From Methanobacteriota archaeon (GTDB lineage: Archaea > Thermoplasmatota > Poseidoniia > Poseidoniales > Poseidoniaceae), in assembly GCA_004195635.1 (NCBI GenBank), contig PSPT01000001.1, positions 1-64,000 on the forward strand: DNA of 64,000 nt. The letters run 5' to 3'. Of this stretch, positions 1-8,513 are shown one piece after another; positions within the stretch are counted from its first letter, which is position 1; every line of letters begins with the position of its first letter. Under the pieces are notes generated by a model. The model was given only the letters and a program-made list of their open reading frames with translations. It did not search any database and was not told where the DNA came from. A program made the position numbers and the translations under genes.

Positions 1-90
1 GCAGGGGTAATCATAGATGTTCTTGAAGAAGGATACATGTATAACGGGCGTTTAATTAGAGCGGCAAGAGTAGTTGTAGCGGCTGAATAA
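1..90 (+). CDS. grpE: GrpE nucleotide-exchange factor, C-terminal end (partial)
   Basis: Only the last 29 codons are in the window, open at the left edge and ending in TAA. The visible peptide reads DVLEEGYMYNGRLIRAARV, which matches the end of the GrpE beta domain, where family members carry a 'VLxxGY..ngRllRpAxVxV' strand pattern. GrpE is the exchange factor of DnaK/Hsp70. In archaea the DnaK-DnaJ-GrpE set is thought to have been acquired from bacteria and is common in Thermoplasmatota. The gene points towards NMN adenylyltransferase and converges with it after a 17-nt gap. dnaK and dnaJ would have to lie off-window. The call rests on about 30 residues, so it is good but not certain. Confidence 0.75.
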   Translation, partial: AGVIIDVLEEGYMYNGRLIRAARVVVAAE

Positions 91-107
91 TATTCACGAA
101 ATTCTAA

Positions 108-653
108 TTATCCCGGTGTTTCAACATTTGGGCCTAAAAAGGCAAGTCGTCTTATTCTCTCATTATCGGCAAAAAACCAATTTATTATTTCATCCGGCAA
201 AGACTCCTGCAAGACATTCCGCAGAACATCTTCCTCCTGTATCATTGAAATCATTTTCATCGTTTGCCGTACCCGCCATCCTTGCAAGTTTTCCCGCAAG
301 GACATTGGAATTTCATGTACTTTCCATCCTGCTTGGCGATAGAGTTGAGCAGTTATTTCATCACTTGTTGCTAAGGCTCCATCGCCATGGTAATCTGTTG
401 CGTGCTTAACCCAATTAGGTGGGTCGTTGATATCTGGGATACAAACAACCTCTATCTCAATACCTTCACTATTTGCCCACGCCCTCACCATTGCAGTTCT
501 TTCTTCCCTTGACCATGGGTTATCTGGGTCCTGTTCTGCTTCAGAAGATCCGATTGCGATTGTAACTTTTCCGAGGCTTGCGGCGCTTTTGACTAGATGC
601 TCATGCCCTTTGTGAAAGGGCTGAAATCGGCCAAGAACCACTATTTTTTCCAT
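108..653 (-). CDS. Nicotinamide-nucleotide adenylyltransferase (archaeal NadM type)
   Basis: This enzyme joins NMN and ATP to give NAD+, the last step of NAD synthesis, in the cytoplasm. The N-terminus holds the nucleotidyltransferase signature GRFQPFHKGH, the ATP-binding HxGH motif preceded by the glycine-rich turn, and the later NPWSREERTAMV segment fits the archaeal NMNAT counterpart of the ISMTxxxR region. Length (181 aa) is usual for archaeal NadM. The ORF track starts at a GTG (662), but the ATG at 653 gives the typical MEKIVVLGRFQPF start and sits 5 nt after the stop of the upstream aminotransferase, so the two genes are probably co-transcribed. TGAGG just before the ATG could serve as a ribosome site. 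FAD- or riboflavin-specific relatives share the fold, but the motif set favours NMN. Confidence 0.88.
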   Translation of the reverse strand: MEKIVVLGRFQPFHKGHEHLVKSAASLGKVTIAIGSSEAEQDPDNPWSREERTAMVRAWANSEGIEIEVVCIPDINDPPNWVKHATDYHGDGALATSDEITAQLYRQAGWKVHEIPMSLRENLQGWRVRQTMKMISMIQEEDVLRNVLQESLPDEIINWFFADNERIRRLAFLGPNVETPG

Positions 654-658
654 ATGCC

Positions 659-1873
659 TCACTCAAAATGCGCTTCGACGTCGATGTTTTCAATTTCCAT
701 TCCAAAGTCAATAAAACATTCAATCATGCGTTTACACCCTTCAATCATTTCGGGAATTGGTGTTTCACCCATAGAGCCAACTCTAAACATCTTACCCTTC
801 ATGTGATCTTGTGCACCGATTACTTGGGTTGAATATTTCTCCATCAACGCGGCCCTCCATTGGTCGTTAATTCCTTCAGGGTATAGAATAGCCGTGACAG
901 TAGAGGATAATTGTTCTTTATCAGCAAATAATTCAAGTCCAATGCTAGAAAATAAAGAACGCACGCCAGCAGCCATTTTTTCGCATCTCTGCCAACGCCC
1001 AGCAAGTGTTTCCTCATCCAAAATTCGCAATGCAGCAACCCACCCAATGGCTAAATTAATGGCCGGTGTCCAAGGGGTTTGATCATCTCCTCCTTTCTTT
1101 AGTGCCGGTAAAATGTCAAGATAGTAAACTGGATTTGCAGTTGGTTTGCTTCTGCGCGCCTTAACTCTCTCAATGAAATCCTCTGAAACTGCTATGGCGG
1201 CAATTCCGCTTGGACCAGCCGTACACTTTTGAGCGCCAACAACCACTGCTTCAGCCTTCCATTTCTTTGGGTGAACAGGTAATCCACCTACGCTGGTAAT
1301 CCCATCGAGTATCAATGAAACGCCATGCTTTGCAGCAATTATTGAAAGTGCCTCTGCATCTTGGACAATTCCTGATGATGTTTCGTTGTGGCAAAATGCA
1401 AGTGCAGTATGCTCTCCCCTTGCAAGTATTTCATCAATTTCATCCAAGTCAAATGCTTTCCCCCATTCACCCTTGAGGTGAGTGACTTCGGCAAATACAT
1501 CTCCAAGAAGAGCAACTCTTTCTCCAAATTTACCATTGGTTGGGACAAGCACCTTCTCATCTTTTGAGAAGCGGTTAGCCATTACCATCTCCATTGCTGC
1601 AGTGCCCGAGCCCGAAACTACAATTATTTTGTATCCATCTTCACCAGTCCAAGATTCCTTTCCTCTTTGGCTTGGGCTTGGGCTCAAATTGAATGTCATT
1701 CTAAGTAAACTATTCAATTCAGCCATAACATCACGATACTCGGTTCCCCTTGCAGTCATCGTTGGGGTTGCCATTGCAGAAAGGGTTGATTGCGCAAGTC
1801 GAACGGGACCCGGGACAAGAAAACAGTCGCCTTGGTATCTTTCCATGAGTAAGGGGGGGTGAACTCGGTTCAT
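659..1873 (-). CDS. Class V PLP-dependent aminotransferase (serine/alanine-glyoxylate type)
   Basis: A fold-type I, class V aminotransferase of about 404 aa, which is normal for the alanine-glyoxylate / serine-pyruvate group (COG0075). Features seen: an N-terminal substrate loop LVPGPVRLAQ, a glycine-rich phosphate-binding SGSGTAAMEM, the cofactor-stacking stretch FCHNETSSGI, the PLP-binding aspartate in LILDGITSVGG, and the Schiff-base lysine in VVGAQKCTAGPSG near residue 215. The exact donor and acceptor cannot be read from sequence; serine-glyoxylate, alanine-glyoxylate or phosphoserine chemistry are possible. ATG at 1873 is preferred to the track's TTG three bases earlier; GGAATTG lies just upstream. 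The internal Met at 1846 is an alternative. It lies 5 nt upstream of the NMN adenylyltransferase on the same strand. Confidence 0.85.
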   Translation of the reverse strand: MNRVHPPLLMERYQGDCFLVPGPVRLAQSTLSAMATPTMTARGTEYRDVMAELNSLLRMTFNLSPSPSQRGKESWTGEDGYKIIVVSGSGTAAMEMVMANRFSKDEKVLVPTNGKFGERVALLGDVFAEVTHLKGEWGKAFDLDEIDEILARGEHTALAFCHNETSSGIVQDAEALSIIAAKHGVSLILDGITSVGGLPVHPKKWKAEAVVVGAQKCTAGPSGIAAIAVSEDFIERVKARRSKPTANPVYYLDILPALKKGGDDQTPWTPAINLAIGWVAALRILDEETLAGRWQRCEKMAAGVRSLFSSIGLELFADKEQLSSTVTAILYPEGINDQWRAALMEKYSTQVIGAQDHMKGKMFRVGSMGETPIPEMIEGCKRMIECFIDFGMEIENIDVEAHFE

Positions 1874-1940
1874 CAATTCCGCGCTTGGAGCAACTCCTTA
1901 ATGGGTGGTATTGATGTTCTATGCCTTCGCCGGTCTATTT

Positions 1941-3839
1941 ATGGCGATTCGGGTCGGGCTGGCAATGCTACAGGGCGCCCGACACGAACATGCTCAGGCA
2001 ATTATTGCTGCATCAAAGCAACTTGATCTAAATATTAAAGTCATTTCATTAAGGACTGCAAGTGATTTGAAAGATGGTATTGATTGCCTTATTTTACCTG
2101 GTGGTGAAACAACGGCAATGCGAATTGCTAGTAAATCTGAACGGCTCTATCCTGCACTCTTTGAGTGGATGAAAGATAATCCACATTCGCCTGTTTTGGG
2201 CACTTGTGCCGGAGCAATTCTAATGTGCCAACTTGGTGAAGAAACAGAGTGCATTGTTGATGCAGTAATAAGTAGAAACTCATATGGTCGGCAAAAGGAA
2301 TCCTTCCAAGCCGATGTTCAAATCAGTGGTTTGACATTTGAAGTGGAAAAAGAATTGTCAAACGAGATGACGCTACCTATTACGCCATTGGATAATTCAT
2401 TCCAGAATATTATTGGTGAGACCTCTCTCAATCATCGTCCATTAATTGTATCCAGCAGTTTGATTGAATCACATGATGAACATATTTTCCCGGCAATATT
2501 TATTCGTGCACCGCGCTTTGGTCAAATAGGTGAAAATGTTAGCGTAATTGCTACAAATGGCGACGAAGTAGTCGGAGTATTAGAGGGGAATAAAATGGCT
2601 CTTACATTTCATCCCGAATTGACTTCAGATTACCGTTTTCATCGCTGGCTCCTGCAAAAAAGCAATGACGGGGATGCCCCCACCCACCGATTGAGCAAGA
2701 TGGACCAAGTACTGCCGATGGCGTCAAGTGTATTCCCCCCAGAAAGAGGCGAAGCCGAGGGTTGTGTTCAGTGTCAAAAGGGTAGCAAGTTAGTACTTTT
2801 TGTGACGGGTGAGTGCCATTGGAAGTGTGATTACTGCCCGCTTTCAGAGAACCGTCGCGAAATTGATATCATGTATGCAAATGAGCGCCCCTGCACTCAA
2901 ATGAGCGAGGTTGTTGAAGAAGCAAGAGCAATGCGGGCAACCGGTACTGGAATCACTGGAGGAGACCCGATGATGGCTCTCGAAAGGACACTTGATGCTT
3001 GCCGCATTTTGAAGTCAGAATTTGGCCCTGACCATCACATCCACATGTATACAAGTTTACCCTTTGATCCACGCCATGCCTCAAGATTAGCGGAGGCTGG
3101 TTTAGATGAAATTCGTTTTCACTTGCTTGATCTAAAGATGGAAAAATATATTGGAACAATGCAAGCATGCACAGAAGCCGGACTTTTCGTTGGAGTGGAA
3201 ATACCTGCAGAGCCGGACAAAGAGGTTGAATTATTTGCTCTTATTGAGGAATTACGCAGCGCCCCAATTCAATTTCTAAATCTCAATGAACTTGAAATCA
3301 CTACTGGTAATCAGGAAAATATGGAAATTAGAGGGTACAATCTGTCCATGGAGATTACTGCAGGTGCTGCGGGAAGTGCGGAACTTGCCATCGCCCTAAA
3401 AAAGCGAGTAAATAATGCCTTGCGGGGCTTGCCAGATAACATAGATAATGCAATCCATTTACCCTTTGGTTTTCATTTAAAGTTCTGCACAGCCAAATTC
3501 AAGGATGCAGGTCAGTTAAGGTCACGCTTTCGCCGGCGGGCAGAAATGTCTATGCGGCCATATGAAGTTCTAACCGAGGATGATACTTTGTGGTTTGGAG
3601 CATTATACTGTCCTCCTGAACATGCACAGGATGATATTGCAGAAATAGCAGAATATTACGAGATTGACAAATCTTGGTTGCATTGGGATGCGAAGAATTT
3701 ACGAATTGAATTGCCTTTATTTTTGGCCGAGGAAATAGCAGAAACTGTTTCAGTGGCAATTGCTGCGGTTGAAGTTCATCCCACGCACGAGCGTTTGGAG
3801 GTTGGATTAACTTGGCTCAATACCCATCGGCCCAAATGA
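1941..3839 (+). CDS. PdxT glutaminase - radical SAM (COG2108-like) fusion protein
   Basis: One uninterrupted frame encodes two enzymes. Residues 1 to about 235 are the class I glutamine amidotransferase PdxT, which feeds ammonia to PdxS for PLP synthesis: LPGGETTAMR, nucleophile Cys89 in GTCAGAI, RNSYGRQKESF, FIRAPRF, and His224/Glu226 in FHPELT. About 45 extra residues sit between the RNSYGRQ strand and FIRAP compared with ordinary PdxT of about 190 aa. Residues about 270-632 form a radical SAM domain with Cys292/Cys296/Cys299 in CHWKCDYC, resembling archaeal COG2108 proteins related to pyruvate formate-lyase activase; its substrate is unknown. A linker of roughly 30 residues joins them. The ATG at 1941 gives the PdxT-like start MAIRVGLAMLQGA; the track start at 1905 adds 12 unlikely residues. 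An internal ATG at 2701 could give a separate radical SAM product. Confidence 0.85.
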   Translation: MAIRVGLAMLQGARHEHAQAIIAASKQLDLNIKVISLRTASDLKDGIDCLILPGGETTAMRIASKSERLYPALFEWMKDNPHSPVLGTCAGAILMCQLGEETECIVDAVISRNSYGRQKESFQADVQISGLTFEVEKELSNEMTLPITPLDNSFQNIIGETSLNHRPLIVSSSLIESHDEHIFPAIFIRAPRFGQIGENVSVIATNGDEVVGVLEGNKMALTFHPELTSDYRFHRWLLQKSNDGDAPTHRLSKMDQVLPMASSVFPPERGEAEGCVQCQKGSKLVLFVTGECHWKCDYCPLSENRREIDIMYANERPCTQMSEVVEEARAMRATGTGITGGDPMMALERTLDACRILKSEFGPDHHIHMYTSLPFDPRHASRLAEAGLDEIRFHLLDLKMEKYIGTMQACTEAGLFVGVEIPAEPDKEVELFALIEELRSAPIQFLNLNELEITTGNQENMEIRGYNLSMEITAGAAGSAELAIALKKRVNNALRGLPDNIDNAIHLPFGFHLKFCTAKFKDAGQLRSRFRRRAEMSMRPYEVLTEDDTLWFGALYCPPEHAQDDIAEIAEYYEIDKSWLHWDAKNLRIELPLFLAEEIAETVSVAIAAVEVHPTHERLEVGLTWLNTHRPK

Positions 3840-3843
3840 TATT

Positions 3844-6800
3844 CTATTGCTGCCAAACTTGCCACTTTTCATCTCCGGAACGGAAATAATTTTTTCCAGA
3901 ATTTTCTGGCCATTGCACCCATTCATAACCGGAGTCATCTTTGGTGCCTCGTAATTCGTAGGGAGGGCTTTGGTCTATTTCATTGTCCATGGAATTTGAA
4001 TCACTGTTTATCTTTTCGCTCTGATTAGAAGCATCAATGATACCTTCTTCCTTTGCAGGCTCCCCATCTTTTTGTTCAGTAGTTTGTGAAGTTGGTGGTA
4101 CTGAAGGCGGAGTTGAGGGGGGTAGGGCCGATGGAGAGTCACCACCGAAATCGGATTCCGGTGGTTTTTTCCGTTCAAATTCGCTCTGGGCAAACTGCTC
4201 TTCATCCTGCCAATCAATATCCTTCTCTTGCCGTTGCATTTGCAAAACTACAATTGAAATCAATATGACAATAAATATTCCTGCTCCCATCAATACCCAA
4301 TCCATTTCCCCTCCGCCTTCGATTTGTTCATCCAATTTTGCAGTTGAGTTGTCAGGGCTGGTTTGATTGACAGTTGTATTAGTAATATTTTGGTTCAATA
4401 CGGAGGTATTGAGATTTGTTGTGTTGAGGAAATCGTTATCAATAAAGGTTTGATTCTCCCATGACTCATTAAGGAAACTATTATTGGTGTAAGATTGGTT
4501 ATTGAATTGGTCGGTATTATTGACAAAGGTATTGTTTACCCATGTGGTGTTATTATGATAGTGATTTTCGTTAACTACGGTTGTTGAATTTCCCGAATCC
4601 CCACCAACTGAGCCAACGGTTTGGATATCTCCCTCAGCGCACCCTGTTTCATCAACAACAGAGTTCGAAGGGGTTATTTGACAGAGGTCAATTAAGTCAT
4701 TTACTCCGTCACCATCATCGTCCCAATCCTCATTGAAGTCATGACAACCATCCTCGTCAAAGTCAACGCTTGGGTTTGTCCTCCATCCGAGTGGACTCCT
4801 TGGACAATTATCATTTACATCTAATACTCCATCGTTATCATCGTCCAAGTCTTCATCAATATCTCTACAACCGTCTCCATCATAGTCGGTAACTGCACCT
4901 GAGGGCCAACGAATTACTCCGCTAGCACAATAATCATCTTGGTCCAAGAAATCATCATCATCATCATTATCGTCTTCGCTAATGTCCTGACATCCATCTC
5001 CATCGTTATCACTTGCACTTCCGGATGTCCAATTTAGCACGCCAGCGGCACAAGCATCATCAACATCAAGGATAGAATCTCCATCGTCATCATTGTCTTC
5101 TCCGGAGTCACGACAGCCATCTCCATCTCTATCTGTTGCGGCTGAACTTTGCCATCCAATTTCGCCGAGAGGACACATGTCAAGTGAATCAAGGACTGAA
5201 TCCGCATCGTCGTCAAGGTCTTCACCCGAATCCTGACAACCATCAGCGTCGTGATCAGTTGAGGCTGAACTTATCCAGCCAGTTGAGCCAATTGGGCATT
5301 GATCGTTACTGTCTTCCAACCCATCATTGTCATCATCAGTATCCTCGCTACTATCTTGGCATCCATCACTATCGTGGTCGGTCAGTGCTCCACTTTGCCA
5401 TCCAATTTCGCCATAAGGGCAAGAATCATTGGAATCCAATATTAAGTCTCCATCATCATCTGGATCACATAAATCTCCTGTGCCGTCCGTATCAAGGTCT
5501 GCTTGATTGTTATTGTATATGCTCGGACAATTATCCAAATTATCTGTGATTTCATCACCATCTTGGTCTGCACTCATTTTTGCAATAAAAATATCGACTC
5601 CACGGGATGTTGTTAGCGTACTTAATCCGGCAGATGTAGTTTCACTAATTTCTCCAGCCACAACAAGAGTTCCATTTGCAGCAGATGCAATTGCACGGGC
5701 ATATGAATAACCTGGATTTTGTCCAACATTGTGTAAATGTGAGGCCCAAGCCCACCCTCCGGCTGATGTTGCAACAGCAACGAAAGCACGGCCATTTGAT
5801 GCCAAGGTGTTCAACCCGACACTTATCGTTCCAGTCTTCATCCCGCTAACTCCAATCGTATTATTTGCCAACAAGGCAATATCGATTATTTCATCTTCGC
5901 TATTTCCTCCAAGTGATATTGCCCATTTCCAAGAACCTGTTGAATTAGCCTTGGCTAAAAAGCCATCTTGGTATCCACCACTTTGGATGCCAATATTTGA
6001 GTTAAAAGTGACTCCTTGAGTGAAATAGCCACCTACATATACATCACCTTGATTACTAATTGCAATAGATTTGGGGTTGAAATATTGATAACCGCTGCTA
6101 TCAATTGGCCATGTGTTGACATATGTTCCATTATCCAATACTTGAATTAATCCTCCATAGCTAAATACGGAAGACGAAGATGACGTGCCGTAAAAACTAC
6201 ATCCACTCTTTCCTCCAAAAATAGCACCATAATTAGGATGTGCTTCCAACGCCAATATTTGACAATTTGAATTTCCGCTTTTATGCACCCAATCCCATCC
6301 GCTTGTGCTTCGCTTAGCAATACATGAACGCACCCCATAACCGGTATTTAAAGCCCCAAATGTGCCATAGGAATAGCAAGAACCTGTGACAAAAACGCTA
6401 CCGTTTGAATCTACTGCTATTTGCGGTTTAGAGTCGTATTGAAGAGGGAGATTTTCAGCATGAGTCCATCCAATTAGTGGATCCCAAATTGCCAAAAAAG
6501 TTTGATATGTATATGTCTCGGTAAGTTTAGTTGAGCCAAACTGAATCCATTGGTCGTATATTCCAACCATATATACAGTGCCATTTGGCGCCACATCCAG
6601 ATCTCCCTGATACCAATCAACATTATTTGAATTAGTCCATTTTTTTGCAAATGGCGCAGTTCCTCCACTAAGCCAATTACCATTAGAATCAGTCCTCGAA
6701 ATAAAATAAGCACCTCCTTCTCCTTCTGGATTATCGCCACCATGTAATATGTGGTTTCCCATTCTTAATGAATGGCTTTGCATCATTCCTCCTACAGTCG

Positions 6801-8412
6801 TTACGCCAGATGTTGCGGAAACATCAAGTCCAAAAACCACATCTTTTCCGGCACCTCCAATACTAGTTTGCCACTGTTGATTATATCCATTGCTGGATGA
6901 ATTTACTATCATTACCGCTGGTGAGTCGGTAATAAGGTCCGCATATGCATTTGTGGATGAAGATTTACCATGACGGTCAAGGATAGTAATCATTTTGCTG
7001 GACTGTTGTTGGTATACTGCCCCTCTGACAGATGTATCATATGCCGTAAAACAATCATTATAATTTGCCGTACTAGCGGAAAGTCTGAGAATTGTTGTAC
7101 TCATGTAATTGTAGTTTGAATTTCCACAACTGCTCCAATAATTAGAACCGTATGACCTAATAGAGTATGTGTTTTCACTCCCGACTAATAGAGTAGAGCC
7201 GGACAAATTTAGGCTTGTTAATTCAGCATGATAGTTAGAATTTCCATTATTGTATGTTGTGCAGTAATATTGCGCCCAGCCAACAGTTCCAGCCGTTGAA
7301 ATTTTTGTTACATAAAAACCGAATGAACCTCCATAGCATCCAGCGGTAACTGCCCCCCATGTCATTGAATTGCCAGTAGTGTATTTCCCGCCAACAAAAG
7401 TATTTCCAATGCTGTCAATAGTGATGTGAGTTGCCTTGTCCTCTTTAGTGTAAATTGGCTTTCTCACCCATTCTACTGCCTGATCTGTAGAGCGTAATAC
7501 TATGCTATCCTTACCAGTACCTCCTCCATGAGATACTGTAGATGAATTAAATTGAAGTGAAGCACTATCAAATTCTCCAACAGCAACAAATTTATTATTT
7601 GGGCCCCATACAATATCGTTTGCTCTTTCATCGCCACTATTGCCATAATGAGTAGACCATGACCAAACTCCGCTATTTGAAATGCCGGCAAAGAACATAT
7701 CTTCACCGCCGTTTGAAGTAAAGTTTTGTAATCCAACTTGGGCAAAGGAGCCATCAAACCAACCTGATAATACTAATCCTCCCGATGAATTCACATCAAC
7801 TCCAGTGACGTTTTCATTTCCATCTCCGGTAACAGTTACAAGAGATTGCCAGCCCCCACTTGAGTTTTGATAATTTGCAATAAAACCATCAAAGCCGCCG
7901 GTATTTGCAATTGTTGTGCTTCCCGCTGAAACTGAGGTGGAATTTGTTGAGCCAACAAGGGTAATCACATTATTTGAATCAAGTACCATGTCCTCAATGA
8001 AGTCATCACCAGTTCCGCCAAAACTGATGCCCCATTTCCAGTTCCCTAAATAATCCAGTTCACCAAAATAAATATCATATCCTCCTTGATTATACAACAT
8101 GGTATTGCCAAGAGTTAAACTACCTCCTGAAAAGATTCCTGCAACAAAACTATTGCCTGCCGCATCAACTGATAGAGCCCTTGAATAGGCAAATCCTGCA
8201 TTTTGATCTTTAGTCGCCCATTCCCAACCGAGTTGGTTTATTGAGCGCGCACCGACATCTTGTTGCTTGACAACAGGCCTTTCAGTTTCAGTTAGGATAT
8301 TTTCTTCATTTTCAACATATGGTGCTTCACCAACTTGTCCGGCGAAAGAAGAAAACACCATTAATGAGAGGATTGCTAGGGTCAATACGGGTTTCAATTG
8401 AGGATACATCAT
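3844..8412 (-). CDS. Giant anchored surface protein: SBBP/beta-propeller-like repeats, TSP3 repeats, sequon stalk
   Basis: A 1,522-residue exported protein. A signal peptide (LTLAILSLMVFSSFAG) is followed by about 900 residues of repeats of the kind 'GGxGxDxxxDxxxDxxGNxxVxG', as in SBBP/beta-propeller proteins. Then come about seven thrombospondin type 3-like calcium-binding modules (about 35 residues, e.g. DHDADGCQDSGEDLDDDAD ending in a CP pair), a roughly 90-residue stalk packed with N-glycosylation sequons, one membrane helix (VLMGAGIFIVILISIVVLQM, about 1372-1392), and a 130-residue Pro/Ser/acidic cytoplasmic tail ending in an aromatic-rich motif (GKNYFRSGDEKWQVWQQ). It is a paralogue in layout of the protein at 22617. 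No enzymatic domain is seen; adhesion or an S-layer-like role is inference. The minus-strand upstream region contains CCAATAAAGTAAAG, a possible TATA element about 35 nt before the ATG. Confidence 0.85.
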   Translation of the reverse strand: MMYPQLKPVLTLAILSLMVFSSFAGQVGEAPYVENEENILTETERPVVKQQDVGARSINQLGWEWATKDQNAGFAYSRALSVDAAGNSFVAGIFSGGSLTLGNTMLYNQGGYDIYFGELDYLGNWKWGISFGGTGDDFIEDMVLDSNNVITLVGSTNSTSVSAGSTTIANTGGFDGFIANYQNSSGGWQSLVTVTGDGNENVTGVDVNSSGGLVLSGWFDGSFAQVGLQNFTSNGGEDMFFAGISNSGVWSWSTHYGNSGDERANDIVWGPNNKFVAVGEFDSASLQFNSSTVSHGGGTGKDSIVLRSTDQAVEWVRKPIYTKEDKATHITIDSIGNTFVGGKYTTGNSMTWGAVTAGCYGGSFGFYVTKISTAGTVGWAQYYCTTYNNGNSNYHAELTSLNLSGSTLLVGSENTYSIRSYGSNYWSSCGNSNYNYMSTTILRLSASTANYNDCFTAYDTSVRGAVYQQQSSKMITILDRHGKSSSTNAYADLITDSPAVMIVNSSSNGYNQQWQTSIGGAGKDVVFGLDVSATSGVTTVGGMMQSHSLRMGNHILHGGDNPEGEGGAYFISRTDSNGNWLSGGTAPFAKKWTNSNNVDWYQGDLDVAPNGTVYMVGIYDQWIQFGSTKLTETYTYQTFLAIWDPLIGWTHAENLPLQYDSKPQIAVDSNGSVFVTGSCYSYGTFGALNTGYGVRSCIAKRSTSGWDWVHKSGNSNCQILALEAHPNYGAIFGGKSGCSFYGTSSSSSVFSYGGLIQVLDNGTYVNTWPIDSSGYQYFNPKSIAISNQGDVYVGGYFTQGVTFNSNIGIQSGGYQDGFLAKANSTGSWKWAISLGGNSEDEIIDIALLANNTIGVSGMKTGTISVGLNTLASNGRAFVAVATSAGGWAWASHLHNVGQNPGYSYARAIASAANGTLVVAGEISETTSAGLSTLTTSRGVDIFIAKMSADQDGDEITDNLDNCPSIYNNNQADLDTDGTGDLCDPDDDGDLILDSNDSCPYGEIGWQSGALTDHDSDGCQDSSEDTDDDNDGLEDSNDQCPIGSTGWISSASTDHDADGCQDSGEDLDDDADSVLDSLDMCPLGEIGWQSSAATDRDGDGCRDSGEDNDDDGDSILDVDDACAAGVLNWTSGSASDNDGDGCQDISEDDNDDDDDFLDQDDYCASGVIRWPSGAVTDYDGDGCRDIDEDLDDDNDGVLDVNDNCPRSPLGWRTNPSVDFDEDGCHDFNEDWDDDGDGVNDLIDLCQITPSNSVVDETGCAEGDIQTVGSVGGDSGNSTTVVNENHYHNNTTWVNNTFVNNTDQFNNQSYTNNSFLNESWENQTFIDNDFLNTTNLNTSVLNQNITNTTVNQTSPDNSTAKLDEQIEGGGEMDWVLMGAGIFIVILISIVVLQMQRQEKDIDWQDEEQFAQSEFERKKPPESDFGGDSPSALPPSTPPSVPPTSQTTEQKDGEPAKEEGIIDASNQSEKINSDSNSMDNEIDQSPPYELRGTKDDSGYEWVQWPENSGKNYFRSGDEKWQVWQQ
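4340..4593 (-). repeat. Sequon-dense stalk with five-residue periodicity (coding repeat)
   Basis: This part of the giant protein lies between the TSP3 modules and the membrane helix. By hand count it holds about 15 N-x-S/T sequons in roughly 90 residues. Many fall in a five-residue rhythm of the type x-N-x-[ST]-[aromatic/aliphatic], for example VNNTF, TNNSF, LNESW, ENQTF. The spacing suggests either a heavily glycosylated rod or a pentapeptide-repeat-like solenoid close to the membrane. Confidence 0.7.
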
Positions 8413-8513
8413 TTGCGGAAAGCGCCTTGATACTTTACTTTATTGGCCCCTACTAATTGAAGGGCTTGGGCAAGTTTGAGTGAGATTCAATACCTTTGCC
8501 CTCTCCGCCAAGG

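Noticed and set aside
5136-5549. 137-aa plus-strand ORF, His/Leu-rich, inside the TSP3 region
   Set aside because: It is the antisense of Asp-rich calcium repeats, where GAT/GAC codons read as ATC/GTC or His-rich frames; no independent start signals or family resemblance.
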